Shown piece by piece: positions 51,782 through 60,398 of a stretch of 60,867 nucleotides of DNA. Source of the DNA: Cytophagales bacterium. Its GTDB lineage: Bacteria > Bacteroidota > Bacteroidia > Cytophagales > Thermoflexibacteraceae. Below the pieces are notes generated by a model. That model saw only the letters and a list, made by a program, of their open reading frames with translations. It ran no database searches and was not told the origin of the DNA. The stretch is from assembly GCA_004294445.1 (NCBI GenBank), contig REAZ01000027.1, positions 1 through 60,867 on the forward strand. Reading direction: 5' to 3'. The stretch's first letter is position 1, and each line of letters begins with the position of its first letter. Both the position numbers and the translations under genes were made by a program.

Positions 51782-51810
51782 TTTTCTCACTTCAGAAGAC
51801 GTGAAAAAAG
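51782..51810. repeat. Hairpin H0 of the NADAR/J-domain locus
   Basis: An imperfect palindrome (TTTTCTCACTTC-AGAA-GACGTGAAAAAA). It is of the same kind as the perfect ones at 53678-53917. The following GGGAAAAAATGAATCAATCAG also resembles what follows H1 and H3. Confidence 0.6.
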
Positions 51811-51873
51811 GGAAAAAATGAATCAATCAGTTTTTTATGTGTTATTGATGTAAAACCAAATAAAAATAAGAGA

Positions 51874-52410
51874 ATGATACAAAATCCACTATTTGATGAA
51901 GTATTGCTTTTTGGGAAACCATACCAAAAGGGAGATTGGATTAAAATAGCAATACATAACGAGAAGGAAATCAAGGGCTTTTTTGGCGATTATACTTGGC
52001 TGTCCAACTTTCATCTCTGTACTGTCTATCATAATTCGCGTATTTTTAAGAGTTCCGAACACGCTTATATGTTTGCCAAATTAGATTTAAACCACTACTC
52101 TGAGGCAGAGGTTGAGGATTTGTACACACAGGTAAAAAATATGTCTTGCAAGGAAGTAAAAAAGTGGGGGCAAAGTATCGTCTTACGTAAGGATTGGGAA
52201 ACAGTGAAATATGAAATAATGGCTTCCGCTATTTTTGATAAGTTTTACAGAAACAAGGACTTGCGAGAAAAACTCTTGCAAACCGAGAATAGATATTTGG
52301 AAGAAACAAACTGGTGGCACGACCAATATTGGGGGGTAGATTACCAAAAGGGAGGACAAAACAACTTGGGCAAAATACTAATGAAAGTGAGAGGTTTTTG
52401 GCAGGGTTAA
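51874..52410 (+). CDS. NADAR-family protein (YbiA/DUF1768-like)
   Basis: 178 aa. The family motifs are clear: IKGFFGDYTWLSNFHLCTV, SSEHAYMFAKL, then MASAIFDKFYRNKDLREKLL, TNWWHDQYWGVDY and GQNNLGKILMKVRG. NADAR proteins are linked to NAD / ADP-ribose chemistry. Some remove ADP-ribose from guanine in DNA and act as antidotes or in phage defence; YbiA acts on riboflavin precursors. The residues typical of the pocket (an Asn after LS, Glu in SSEH, Trp/Asn near the end) are present, so it should be active. The ~35 residues before the domain are extra. Hairpins lie on both sides of the gene. Confidence 0.85.
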   Translation: MIQNPLFDEVLLFGKPYQKGDWIKIAIHNEKEIKGFFGDYTWLSNFHLCTVYHNSRIFKSSEHAYMFAKLDLNHYSEAEVEDLYTQVKNMSCKEVKKWGQSIVLRKDWETVKYEIMASAIFDKFYRNKDLREKLLQTENRYLEETNWWHDQYWGVDYQKGGQNNLGKILMKVRGFWQG

Positions 52411-52412
52411 TA

Positions 52413-52438
52413 TTTCTCACGTCTTAATGACATGATTA
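52413..52438. repeat. Hairpin H0b of the NADAR/J-domain locus
   Basis: A decayed palindrome (TTTCTCACGTC-TTAA-TGACATGATTAA) three bases after the NADAR stop, matching the start of the H1-type hairpins. Confidence 0.5.
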
Positions 52439-52476
52439 ACTAACGCTGGAACATAAAAAATCCTAAACAAATAACT

Positions 52477-53583
52477 ATGAAAGACTATTATTACATCTTG
52501 GGCGTGCAGCCGACTGCCTCTACCGAAGAAATCAAAAAGGCGTATAGGAAACTTTCTTTGAAGTTTCACCCTGATAAGAATGAGGGGGATAAGTTTTTTG
52601 AAGATAGATTTAAAGAAATACAAGAGGCGTATGAGGTACTTGTAGATGAAGCAAGGCGAAAATTGTATGATAACAAGAGAAAAAGCAATAATACTCAAAA
52701 AGACAGTAATATAGACATGAAAAGTCTTTTTCCTATCATTGAGTCTTTTAGCGTTTCGCCAAAAGCAATATATGGTGGTGAAATGGTAGAAATTAGCTGG
52801 AAAACTTTTAATGCAGACAAAATTACTATCTCTATGATAGGAGATACAACTTCGCAAGGTGCTAAAAGTGTGAGAGTTAATAACCTAAATGCAAGTGAAT
52901 ACGTTACCATTAAAATTACCGCACTCAATACACACAATGGCAAATCTTTGGAAAGAACTGAACAGATTTTGAATAAGGCGTATGAGGAAATTAGGCAGAA
53001 AGTGAATCAGAAAGCAAATGAGGAAGCTACAAAAGAAAAGGTGAATCATGATGTAAAGAATGGAAATAATTCTGCTAATGAAAATGGGGTACAAGAAAAT
53101 TCAGCCAATAGTAATAATATTCTTATTGTCGTAGGTGTTTTATGTTTCTTTATATTATTTTTTTTATTTATTTATTTCGAAAGAAATCGCTCTAAAATGA
53201 ATGAAACCACAACTCAAAATCAACCTATTATAGCAAAACCTAAGACCTCATCTTTTGATTTAGAACCCTTTTCACAAAATGGTAAATATGGTTATAGAAA
53301 CAAATACAACAAAGAAATAATAATACAACCAATGTATCAAGATGCTTGGGCTTTTTCAGAGGATTTAGCGTGTGTGCAATGGCATGGGAGCTATGGTTTT
53401 ATTAATAAGGATGGAAATTTTACAATCCCTGCAAAATATAGTGGAGCATATGGATTTTCTGGTGGTATGGTAAGAGTTAAATTAAATAAGGTATGGTTTT
53501 ATATTAATAAAAATGATGAGTGTGTAAAAGATTGCCCTAATGATTCATCATTACTACCTTATGGGACCAAAAAAGCTAAATAA
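52477..53583 (+). CDS. Membrane J-domain protein with WG repeats
   Basis: 368 aa with an unusual order of parts. Residues 1-65 are a J domain with HPD at 31-33 ([20 protein letters not shown]), which should stimulate a DnaK ATPase. Residues ~85-170 look like an Ig-like beta domain ([20 protein letters not shown]). A charged helical and Asn-rich linker follows, then one membrane segment (about 213-233). The C-terminal outside part has WG/KWG-type repeats ([36 protein letters not shown]). No signal peptide is seen, so the J domain stays in the cytoplasm. Function unknown; its place beside a NADAR gene inside hairpin repeats suggests an accessory role. Confidence 0.8.
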   Translation: MKDYYYILGVQPTASTEEIKKAYRKLSLKFHPDKNEGDKFFEDRFKEIQEAYEVLVDEARRKLYDNKRKSNNTQKDSNIDMKSLFPIIESFSVSPKAIYGGEMVEISWKTFNADKITISMIGDTTSQGAKSVRVNNLNASEYVTIKITALNTHNGKSLERTEQILNKAYEEIRQKVNQKANEEATKEKVNHDVKNGNNSANENGVQENSANSNNILIVVGVLCFFILFFLFIYFERNRSKMNETTTQNQPIIAKPKTSSFDLEPFSQNGKYGYRNKYNKEIIIQPMYQDAWAFSEDLACVQWHGSYGFINKDGNFTIPAKYSGAYGFSGGMVRVKLNKVWFYINKNDECVKDCPNDSSLLPYGTKKAK

Positions 53584-53608
53584 TAAGGTATGAGAGTTGC
53601 CTTTACCG

Positions 53609-53660
53609 TCCAAGATTTGTAACTATTGTGAACCTTGCTGGTCAAGATTTGCAATTCGGA
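53609..53660. repeat. CAAGATTTG direct repeat pair
   Basis: GTCCAAGATTTGTAACT (53609-53625) and GTCAAGATTTGCAATTC (53641-53657) are near copies about 32 bp apart, and GTCC / GGACC lie at the outer ends. It is a short repeat between the J-domain gene and the hairpin array. Confidence 0.5.
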
Positions 53661-53677
53661 CCAACAGAATAAAATAG

Positions 53678-54000
53678 TTTTTCACGTCAAAAGACGTGAA
53701 AAAGGGATAGAATAATGAGTCTATTTATCGTGTGTTGAACCCGCAGTGGAACTGGTGACAAACTTATGTGTGGTGGTAGTTAGTTTCTCATGTGAAAATA
53801 CATGAGAAATAGAATAGAAAATAGAAAGAAAAAAACAAGGCAATTTTGCATGGTCTTTTGACCTGCAAAACTAATGTTGAGGTGGTAGTAGTTTTTCATG
53901 TGAAAACACATGAAAAAGGGAACGTAAAATGGAAAAATAAGTCAATTTATCACGTGTTGAACCCGCAGTGGAACTGGTGATAAACAATATATAAGCAAAG
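53678..54000. repeat. Tandem array of two-hairpin units, period about 107 bp
   Basis: Three units start with strong hairpins: H1 53678-53703 (TTTTTCACGTC-AAAA-GACGTGAAAAA), H2 53784-53809 (TTTCTCATGT / ACATGAGAAA) and H3 53892-53917 (TTTTTCATGTG-AAAA-CACATGAAAAA). Base changes in the stems are compensated (CACGTC/GACGTG against CATGTG/CACATG). Each unit then has a second stem-loop: TTTATC...TGACAAA, TTTTGCA-T-GGTC...GACC-TGCAAAA, and TTTATCA...TGATAAA. Units 1 and 2 end with a common AAACTxATGT-xxx-GGTGGTAGT word. The first and third second-loops share GTTGAACCCGCAGTGGAACT. No open frame runs through it. Confidence 0.8.
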
Positions 54001-54003
54001 TAA

Positions 54004-54042
54004 AAAACGACTCACAGGGACTGTGTCCACTGTGAGCGTTTT
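54004..54042. terminator. Strong hairpin before metH
   Basis: AAAACG-A-CTCACAG-GGA pairs with TCC-A-CTGTGAG-CGTTTT around a CTGTG loop, about 27 bp before the metH start. It can be a terminator of the array transcript or part of a metH leader. Confidence 0.65.
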
Positions 54043-54068
54043 CTCATTCATAACTATAATTAAAAAAC

Positions 54069-57000
54069 GTGAAAAAAGACATCAGAGAACTTTTAAAACA
54101 TAGAATCCTCATTTTGGACGGGGCGATGGGAACAATGATTCAGCGATACAAACTCACCGAAGCAGATTTTCGGGCAGAGAGATTCAAAGACCACCCTTGC
54201 GATTTGCAGGGGAATAACGATTTGCTGTCTATCACCCAGCCGCAGATAATTAAGGAGATACACCGCCAATATTTGGAGGCAGGGGCAGACATCATCGAAA
54301 CCAATACCTTTAGCGGCACTACGATTGCGATGGCGGACTACCAAATGGAGCATTTGGCTTACGAGCTTAACTTTCAGTCCGCCAAGATAGCCAAAGAAGT
54401 AGCCGATGAAATTACCGCCCAAAACCCCGACAAGCCTCGTTATGTAGCGGGTGCGCTCGGACCTACGAACCGCACCGCTTCCATTTCCCCTGACGTAAAT
54501 GACCCTTCTTATCGGGCTATTACCTTTGATGAGTTGGTTACAGCTTATTATGAGCAGGTGAGTGGCTTGGTCGAGGGTGGTGCAGATTTGCTTTTGGTCG
54601 AAACTATTTTTGATACTTTGAATGCAAAAGCAGCACTTTTTGCCATTGATAAGTATTTTTCAGAGCCGCATAAGCCTCACCCCCGCCCCCTCTCCAAAGG
54701 AGAGGGGAGTAACTCCCTCTCCTCTGGGGAGGGCAGGGGTGGGGCAAAAAAGCATTTGCCCATCATGGTTTCGGGTACGATTACAGACGCAAGCGGCAGA
54801 ACTTTGACAGGGCAAGTTACAGAGGCTTTTTATAACTCTGTTTCTCACGCACATCTGTTAAGCGTAGGGCTAAACTGTGCTTTGGGCGCAGACTTGTTGC
54901 GACCTTACCAAGAGGAATTGGCGAGAGTTTCTACTTCCTATGTGAGCTGTTACCCGAATGCAGGCTTGCCAAATGCCTTTGGGCAGTACGACGAAACGCC
55001 TGAATACATGGCAAAACAGTTAGAAGATTTTGCAAAAAGTGGCTTTTTTAATATTGTAGGGGGCTGCTGCGGCACTACGCCCGCCCACATCAAGGCAATA
55101 GCGGAAACGGTGAGTAAGTTTCCTCCCCGCAAACTACCTGAACCTGATACTTTTATGCACTTATCGGGGCTGGAGCCTGTAAAGATTACGCCCGAATCTC
55201 GTTTTGTGAATATTGGGGAACGCACCAACGTATCAGGAAGCCGCAAATTTGCCAAACTCATCAAAGAAGAAAAGTATGACGAAGCCTTAGAAATAGCCAA
55301 AAGTCAAGTAGATGGCGGGGCGCAAATCATAGATATAAACATGGACGAGGGAATGCTCGACTCCGAAGCGGCAATGGTGAAGTTTCTGAACTTGATAGCT
55401 GCCGAGCCTGACATCGCCAAAGTGCCAATCATGATTGACTCCTCCAAATGGTCGGTCATCGAGGCTGGTCTGAAGTGCGTGCAGGGCAAGGGCATTGTCA
55501 ATTCTATTTCTTTGAAGGAAGGTGAGGAAAAATTTATCCATCAGGCGAGGCTTATTCGTCGCTATGGTGCGGCTGTAGTGGTGATGGCTTTTGATGAAAA
55601 TGGGCAAGCCGATACTTACGAAAAACGAATTGCCATTTGTGAACGTTGCTATAAAATTCTCACAGAGCAAGTCGGTTTTCCGCCCCAAGACATCATTTTT
55701 GACCCTAATATTTTGACGGTGGCAACGGGCATGGAGGAACATAACAACTATGCAGTTGATTTTATTGAGGCTACTCGCTGGATTAAGGAAAACCTACCTC
55801 ATGCCAAAGTAAGCGGCGGCGTGAGTAACATATCTTTCTCATTCAGAGGCAATGACGTAGTGCGTGAGGCAATGCACACCGCCTTTCTTTACCACGCTAT
55901 CAAGGCAGGTTTGGACATGGGCATTGTCAATGCGGGCATGATAGAAGTCTATGAGGAGATTCCAAAAGAAATGCTCGAACGCATTGAGGACGTGCTACTT
56001 AACCGCAGACCAGACTCTACAGAACGCTTAGTAGAGTTTGCAGAAACGGTGAAAAATAAAGGCAAAGTTGTAGAAAAAGATGAAGAATGGCGAAAAACCG
56101 ATGCAAAAGAACGCCTCAAACACGCACTTATCAAAGGAATTACGGACTATATAGACGTAGATACTGAAGAAGCAAGGCAATTTTTTGATAAGCCTTTGCA
56201 GGTCATCGAGGGTCCTCTCATGGACGGAATGAACGTAGTAGGCGATTTGTTTGGAGAGGGAAAAATGTTTTTACCGCAAGTAGTAAAATCGGCAAGGGTA
56301 ATGAAAAAAGCAGTTGCCTATTTAATCCCCTATATTGAGGAAGAAAAATTGAAAAACCCGCTGGGAAATCAGGCAAAAAACAATGGAAAAATCCTCATGG
56401 CTACAGTCAAAGGGGACGTACATGACATTGGAAAAAATATAGTAGGTGTAGTGTTGGCTTGTAATAACTTTGAAATCATAGACTTAGGCGTAATGGTTTC
56501 CAAAGAAAAAATCTTAGATACTGCCATCAAAGAAAATGTGGATATTATCGGATTGAGTGGCTTGATAACACCTTCACTTGACGAAATGGTGTATGTTGCC
56601 CAAGAAATGGAACGCCGAGGCATGAAAATACCTTTGCTCATAGGCGGCGCAACGACTTCACGCTTGCATACGGCAGTAAAAATAGCTCCAAATTACAGCG
56701 GAACGGTGATTCACGTCATTGATGCCTCCAAAAGTGTGCCTGTAGCTTCTAATTTACTCACTGATAACCAAGAAGTTAAAGGAGAATTTTTGACAAATAT
56801 TTTGACTGACTATGCCAAAATGCGTGATGACCACGCCAAAAAGCAAGACAGCAAAAACTACTTGACTTTGGAAGCAGCAAGACAAAATAAGGTACAAATC
56901 GATTGGGAAAACGAACATATTGCAAAACCTACTTTTTTAGGGACAAAGGTTTTTGATGATTATTCTATAGAAGAATTGACAAATTATATAGATTGGACTC

Positions 57001-57926
57001 CTTTTTTCCAATCTTGGGAACTCTACGGCAAGTATCCGCAAATTCTCACAGATGACGTAGTTGGTGCGGAAGCTACTCGCCTTTTTGCTGATGCCCAAAA
57101 GCTATTGAAAGAAATAGTAGATAAAAAGTTGCTCAAAGCAAAGGCTGTGATTGGCTTCTTTCCTGCAAATGCTATTGGAGATGATTTGGAACTCTATGAT
57201 TTTGAGGAGTTTGAAGTAGAAACTGCCTGTGATAAACACGGAAGTCATACGCAAAAAGTATATGAGGTAAAGAAAGAAGCGGGTTCTGTCAAGTTTTCGA
57301 AACCTGACAGAACTAATACAGTTCTCCACAACCTCCGCCAGCAAAATCAAAAGGCGAAAAACTTGCCGAATTTCTGCCTTTCGGACTTTATTGCCCCTGT
57401 GGAAAGTGGCAAACAAGACTATATAGGCGCATTTGTCGTTACTGCGGGCATTGGCACCGAAGAGCTTGCCAAGCAGTACGAAGCCGACCACGACGACTAC
57501 AACAGTATCATGGTAAAAGCCCTTTCTGACCGCTTGGCGGAGGCTTTTGCCGAACGTATGCACGAGAGAGTCCGCAAGGAGTTTTGGGGATATGCTCCCT
57601 TCGAGAAGTTAGCAAATGACGAACTCATCAAGGAGAAATATCAAGGCATACGCCCTGCTCCGGGCTATCCTGCCTGCCCCGACCACTTGGAAAAAGGCAC
57701 TTTGTTTGAACTTCTGAACGCCACTGAAAATATAGGCGTAGAACTTACAGAAAGCTATGCCATGTTCCCAACTGCCTCAGTAAGTGGCTGGTACTATGCA
57801 AGTCCACACGCCAAATACTACGGTTTGGGAAAAATCAGCAAAGACCAAGTAGAGGACTACGCAAAGCGCAGAGGCATGAGTGTAGAAGAAATAGAAAGAT
57901 GGCTGGGGAGTGTGCTGGGGTATTAG
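54069..57926 (+). CDS. metH: Cobalamin-dependent methionine synthase
   Basis: 1285 aa, GTG start. It methylates homocysteine with methyl-tetrahydrofolate through B12. Order of parts: homocysteine domain (zinc Cys in [10 protein letters not shown] and [11 protein letters not shown]), pterin domain ([20 protein letters not shown], about 375-640), cobalamin domain (GDVHDIGKN with the B12 His at about 787, [14 protein letters not shown]) and the AdoMet reactivation domain ([11 protein letters not shown], about residue 1200). A foreign in-frame peptide of ~24 residues (about 202-225, [11 protein letters not shown]) is encoded by a palindromic repeat inside the homocysteine domain; the ligands on both sides are kept. 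No riboswitch was seen upstream. Confidence 0.97.
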   Translation: MKKDIRELLKHRILILDGAMGTMIQRYKLTEADFRAERFKDHPCDLQGNNDLLSITQPQIIKEIHRQYLEAGADIIETNTFSGTTIAMADYQMEHLAYELNFQSAKIAKEVADEITAQNPDKPRYVAGALGPTNRTASISPDVNDPSYRAITFDELVTAYYEQVSGLVEGGADLLLVETIFDTLNAKAALFAIDKYFSEPHKPHPRPLSKGEGSNSLSSGEGRGGAKKHLPIMVSGTITDASGRTLTGQVTEAFYNSVSHAHLLSVGLNCALGADLLRPYQEELARVSTSYVSCYPNAGLPNAFGQYDETPEYMAKQLEDFAKSGFFNIVGGCCGTTPAHIKAIAETVSKFPPRKLPEPDTFMHLSGLEPVKITPESRFVNIGERTNVSGSRKFAKLIKEEKYDEALEIAKSQVDGGAQIIDINMDEGMLDSEAAMVKFLNLIAAEPDIAKVPIMIDSSKWSVIEAGLKCVQGKGIVNSISLKEGEEKFIHQARLIRRYGAAVVVMAFDENGQADTYEKRIAICERCYKILTEQVGFPPQDIIFDPNILTVATGMEEHNNYAVDFIEATRWIKENLPHAKVSGGVSNISFSFRGNDVVREAMHTAFLYHAIKAGLDMGIVNAGMIEVYEEIPKEMLERIEDVLLNRRPDSTERLVEFAETVKNKGKVVEKDEEWRKTDAKERLKHALIKGITDYIDVDTEEARQFFDKPLQVIEGPLMDGMNVVGDLFGEGKMFLPQVVKSARVMKKAVAYLIPYIEEEKLKNPLGNQAKNNGKILMATVKGDVHDIGKNIVGVVLACNNFEIIDLGVMVSKEKILDTAIKENVDIIGLSGLITPSLDEMVYVAQEMERRGMKIPLLIGGATTSRLHTAVKIAPNYSGTVIHVIDASKSVPVASNLLTDNQEVKGEFLTNILTDYAKMRDDHAKKQDSKNYLTLEAARQNKVQIDWENEHIAKPTFLGTKVFDDYSIEELTNYIDWTPFFQSWELYGKYPQILTDDVVGAEATRLFADAQKLLKEIVDKKLLKAKAVIGFFPANAIGDDLELYDFEEFEVETACDKHGSHTQKVYEVKKEAGSVKFSKPDRTNTVLHNLRQQNQKAKNLPNFCLSDFIAPVESGKQDYIGAFVVTAGIGTEELAKQYEADHDDYNSIMVKALSDRLAEAFAERMHERVRKEFWGYAPFEKLANDELIKEKYQGIRPAPGYPACPDHLEKGTLFELLNATENIGVELTESYAMFPTASVSGWYYASPHAKYYGLGKISKDQVEDYAKRRGMSVEEIERWLGSVLGY
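54676..54745. repeat. In-frame palindromic repeat inside metH
   Basis: A GC-rich block in an AT-rich gene. CTCACCCCCGCCCCCTCTCC, then AAAGGAGAGGGGAGT, then its inverted partner CTCCCTCTCCTCTGGGGAGG ending GGGGTGGGGC. Palindromes of this CCCTCTCC...GGAGAGGG kind are scattered in many bacterial genomes, also inside genes. Here it adds about 24 codons to metH without breaking the frame. Confidence 0.88.
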
Positions 57927-57933
57927 GGAGTAG

Positions 57934-58371
57934 TTGTGTTTTTTTGTGCTACGAGACATTGGCTCGGAAGCCGAGAAAATGAAATTTGCCAATCAGGTGA
58001 ATGACTTGATAGTGAGGTTCATCAGATTAGACGAACTCAATGCAGAGGCAGAAATGCTGGTCATGGAGCGAGTTTACCCTATGGATTTTCGGGCGTATGA
58101 ATACGAAAAGCGTGAACTTTGGATAGATGTTTTGGAGGACGACCTTCGGGCTATGCACAAGGCGGGCTTTGTGCATAGAGATTTGCGCTGCCCCTCCGAC
58201 ATGGTTGGGCAACCTTTTGACAATATATTGCTCACTGCCAAAGGTTTCCGATTGATAGATGTAGGTATTTCAGCCCTTAGAAGTCAGGTAGGCGAAAGGC
58301 TTTTTGATAGATTTGTAGCCCAAGAACTTAAAGAATTAGCAGAATTTAGCATCTTTGTATTATCAAGGTGA
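57934..58371 (+). CDS. Kinase-like fragment
   Basis: Up to 145 aa; the start is uncertain (TTG at 57934 or ATG at 57979). The C-terminal half looks like the catalytic part of a protein-kinase-like fold: RAMHKAGFVHRDLRCPS (HRD-like), FDNILLTAKGFRLIDVG with the metal-binding Asn and Asp (D-x-G). The N-lobe ATP loop and its Lys are missing, and only ~75 residues precede the HRD, so it is a truncated or very short kinase. It starts 8 bp after the metH stop. It may be a remnant of a larger gene lost in recombination. Confidence 0.5.
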   Translation: MCFFVLRDIGSEAEKMKFANQVNDLIVRFIRLDELNAEAEMLVMERVYPMDFRAYEYEKRELWIDVLEDDLRAMHKAGFVHRDLRCPSDMVGQPFDNILLTAKGFRLIDVGISALRSQVGERLFDRFVAQELKELAEFSIFVLSR

Positions 58372-58482
58372 AAGAAAAAATATTCAGCAAACTCAACATC
58401 ACAGAAAAGATGTGGTATTTTAAGTATATTGAGTATTATTGTTGATAACCTATACACATAGAATGTCATTTTTCCAAAAACC

Positions 58483-59166
58483 TCATTCATAACTATCCAA
58501 AAGGTCAGGTCTGCGTTCCCTTGTTCGCTTTAGGGCTTCTTCGGTTCTCCATTCTTCTATTTTTGCCTCGTGTCCCGAAAGTAAAACTTCAGGCACTTTC
58601 ATTCCCTCGTAGTCCGCAGGGCGAGTATAAATAGGCGGCGCAAGCAGATTATCTTGGAAGGAATCAGTCAGGGCAGAGGTTTCGTCAGAAAGTACGTTAG
58701 GAATAAGCCTTACCACCGCATCCACTATTATAGCCGCCGCAAGTTCGCCACCCGAAAGTACATAATCTCCCACACTTAGCTCTAAAGTAATAAATTTCTC
58801 TCTTACCCTCTCATCTACACCTTTATAATGTCCACAAAGGATAATGACATTGCCCAGCAAAGACAAACGATTGGCAGTTTTTTGCTCAAATTGCTTTCCG
58901 TCAGGAGTCATATAAATTATTTCATCATACTTCCTTTCACTTTGCAACTTATTGATACACTTTGCTATAGGCTCTATCATTAGCACCATGCCTGCGCCAC
59001 CGCCAAAAGCATAGTCATCTACTTGCTTATGGTTATTGATGGCATAATCTCTGAGGTCATGCACAACGATTTCTACTATCCCTTTCGTCTGCGCCCTTAG
59101 CAAAATAGAATGGTTAAAAGGGCTTTCTAACAATTTTGGAACACAAGTAATGATGTCTATACGCAT
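58483..59166 (-). CDS. trmD: tRNA (guanine37-N1)-methyltransferase TrmD
   Basis: 227 aa, the usual TrmD length, starting at ATG 59166-59164 ([20 protein letters not shown]). The frame reaches 59346, but the extra 60 residues are not family-like. It methylates G37 of tRNAs reading CNN codons with AdoMet, preventing +1 frameshifts. The trefoil-knot motifs [12 protein letters not shown] and [15 protein letters not shown], then [11 protein letters not shown], are present. rpsP/rimM, its neighbours in other phyla, are absent. Confidence 0.95.
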   Translation of the reverse strand: MRIDIITCVPKLLESPFNHSILLRAQTKGIVEIVVHDLRDYAINNHKQVDDYAFGGGAGMVLMIEPIAKCINKLQSERKYDEIIYMTPDGKQFEQKTANRLSLLGNVIILCGHYKGVDERVREKFITLELSVGDYVLSGGELAAAIIVDAVVRLIPNVLSDETSALTDSFQDNLLAPPIYTRPADYEGMKVPEVLLSGHEAKIEEWRTEEALKRTRERRPDLLDSYE

Positions 59167-59263
59167 ATAGCAAAATATTTTTACAAATCCGAAGGCAACA
59201 AAAATACAAGATAATTCCCATTTTTTCTTGCGAAAAGGGGTAAAAAAGCTGTACGACACAAAA

Positions 59264-59489
59264 AACTTGCGTTTATTTAGATTTTTAGAAGGGATAGAAG
59301 CAATAAAAATAGGAGGTTGTATGCTATACAAGTAAAAATAGCGCAAATCTTTAAACTTTTTAAAAGAAATATTATCTTTGGAATGAAACTAAGCTACTTC
59401 GGGAACATAAAGCAAGAATAAACGCAAGTCAGTAAAAAATATAAAACAAACTTGCGTTTATTTCGATTTTTGGAGTGATAAACGCAAGC
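59264..59489. repeat. AACTTGCGTTTAT direct and inverted repeats
   Basis: AACTTGCGTTTATTT occurs at 59264-59278 and 59449-59463, each followed by a matching CGATTTTTGGA/AGATTTTTAGA tail. The inverted form AATAAACGCAAGT is at 59417-59429 and ATAAACGCAAG at 59478-59488. The second and third copies can fold into a 12-bp hairpin. Confidence 0.75.
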
Positions 59490-59552
59490 TTTTAGAAAAT
59501 GGGGTAGTTTTTTTGAAAGCGGTTATTTTCAAAACCTTTTCTTATTTTAGCC

Positions 59553-59671
59553 CCAAGTTCCTTCGCAAATGCGGGGCATTGACGCAATAACTTGGAGCGG
59601 GGAGACTAAACTAAGAAAAGTCTTCCGCTAATTGCTATGGTAAGGGCTTACGCCCGACCACAGCAGTTAGC
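59553..59671. other. Cluster of strong hairpins, attC-like or structured RNA
   Basis: Three stems in a row. CCAAGTT (59553-59559) with AACTTGG (59589-59595). AGCGG-GG-AGACT (59596-59607) with AGTCT-T-CCGCT (59619-59629). Then one long imperfect hairpin, GCTAATTGCT-A-TGGT-AA-GGGC with GCCC-G-ACCA-C-AGCAGTTAGC (59627-59671). Stems two and three share three bases, so they may alternate. The third has the small-bulge style of an integron attC, but the GTTRRRY core is not matched and no integrase is seen. Confidence 0.55.
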
Positions 59672-59711
59672 TTCGACATTGTCATCAATTTTAAAAAGTA
59701 AAACAACAAAA

Positions 59712-60392
59712 ATGGCTAATATCACAGAACTCGTAGATTTCTTATCTACTTTGGAACTAAACCCTTCATTGGCTAAAATAAAAACAGTTGAAGTTGATTT
59801 AAAAGGAAGTCTAAACCCTACTTTATGGTTAAATAATACCTTCTTTGAACAAAATTATTGGTTAAGTTTCAATGACTTTTATGAATACTACTTGGCACAA
59901 AATGAAGTCGAGTTAAGGCAAAAATTCTCAAATGTTTCTTGGGAAGACTTGAAAAAAGGATTAGAGGCTCGACTTTATAGAACTCAATTTGGAATGCTTA
60001 CAGAATATCACGCCTACTTTCTATGTAAAGATTTCTTTGGCGAAAGTAATGTGATAAGAAATTCGGATTTAGATAGAATTGGGGTTGATTTTCAGTTGTT
60101 TTTTAACAATGAATGCTATAATATTCATATTTTTGTGGATACAGATAGGGCTTGGGAATATCGAAAGTTTAAAGTTCAATACAAGCAAAGTAATTCTGTA
60201 AAGGGATTACATATAAACTTGCCTTATTCTCTTGCTCGTAATAGATTTAATTCTCTTGAATACCTATCTAATGGGTTTGGAATTTATAGTAATAGATACT
60301 TGGAGTACCTAAAAAATGAAATTTTGTCAGGAAATATTAAGAATGACAATATCATTGGTACAAATCAAAACGGATTTATTTATAAAACGTAA
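59712..60392 (+). CDS. Putative nuclease-system protein 1
   Basis: About 226 aa from the ATG at 59712 (MANITELVDFLSTLELNPSL). An in-frame ATG at 59637 exists but falls inside the hairpin region. The middle has DRIGVDFQLFFNNECYNIHI, then FVDTDRAWEYRKFK, a beta-rich D...(x)...D/E pattern that could belong to a PD-(D/E)xK-like nuclease, though no clear ExK is seen. I do not recognise the family. It is followed after 6 bp by a second small gene with a better nuclease motif, so they probably act as a pair, perhaps subunits of a restriction-type enzyme. Confidence 0.6.
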   Translation: MANITELVDFLSTLELNPSLAKIKTVEVDLKGSLNPTLWLNNTFFEQNYWLSFNDFYEYYLAQNEVELRQKFSNVSWEDLKKGLEARLYRTQFGMLTEYHAYFLCKDFFGESNVIRNSDLDRIGVDFQLFFNNECYNIHIFVDTDRAWEYRKFKVQYKQSNSVKGLHINLPYSLARNRFNSLEYLSNGFGIYSNRYLEYLKNEILSGNIKNDNIIGTNQNGFIYKT

Positions 60393-60398
60393 AAAAAT

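Larger units (their letters stand above)
59167..59711. other. Gene-free, repeat-rich and structured intergenic region
   Basis: 545 bp between trmD and the nuclease-like genes. It holds four AACTTGCGTTTAT-type words (59264-59489) and three stacked hairpins (59553-59671), listed below. An open frame runs through the last part from 59637 but lies inside a hairpin and is not called as coding. Confidence 0.55.

Noticed and set aside
51780..54000. Classical integron cassettes
   Set aside because: No IntI-type integrase and no GTTRRRY core sites at the hairpins; the cassette-like layout is kept only as an idea.
53600..54060. CRISPR array
   Set aside because: The repeats are palindromes with changing stem sequence and the units are ~107 bp long; there are no identical 25-40 bp repeats with unique spacers and no cas gene.
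53930..54068. Cobalamin or SAM riboswitch before metH
   Set aside because: No B12-box or SAM-I core could be seen; the region consists of the repeat array and a simple hairpin.
51604..54068. Integrated element with ssrA end duplication
   Set aside because: ssrA is a known integration site, but I found no second copy of its 3' end and no integrase in the window.
58480..59346. Longer TrmD start at 59346
   Set aside because: TrmD proteins begin at MRIDIIT-like sequence; the 60 residues before it are not family-like.
59637..59711. Upstream ATG start of the first nuclease-like gene
   Set aside because: The extra 25 residues lie within the long hairpin at 59627-59671; the ATG at 59712 starts a better protein.
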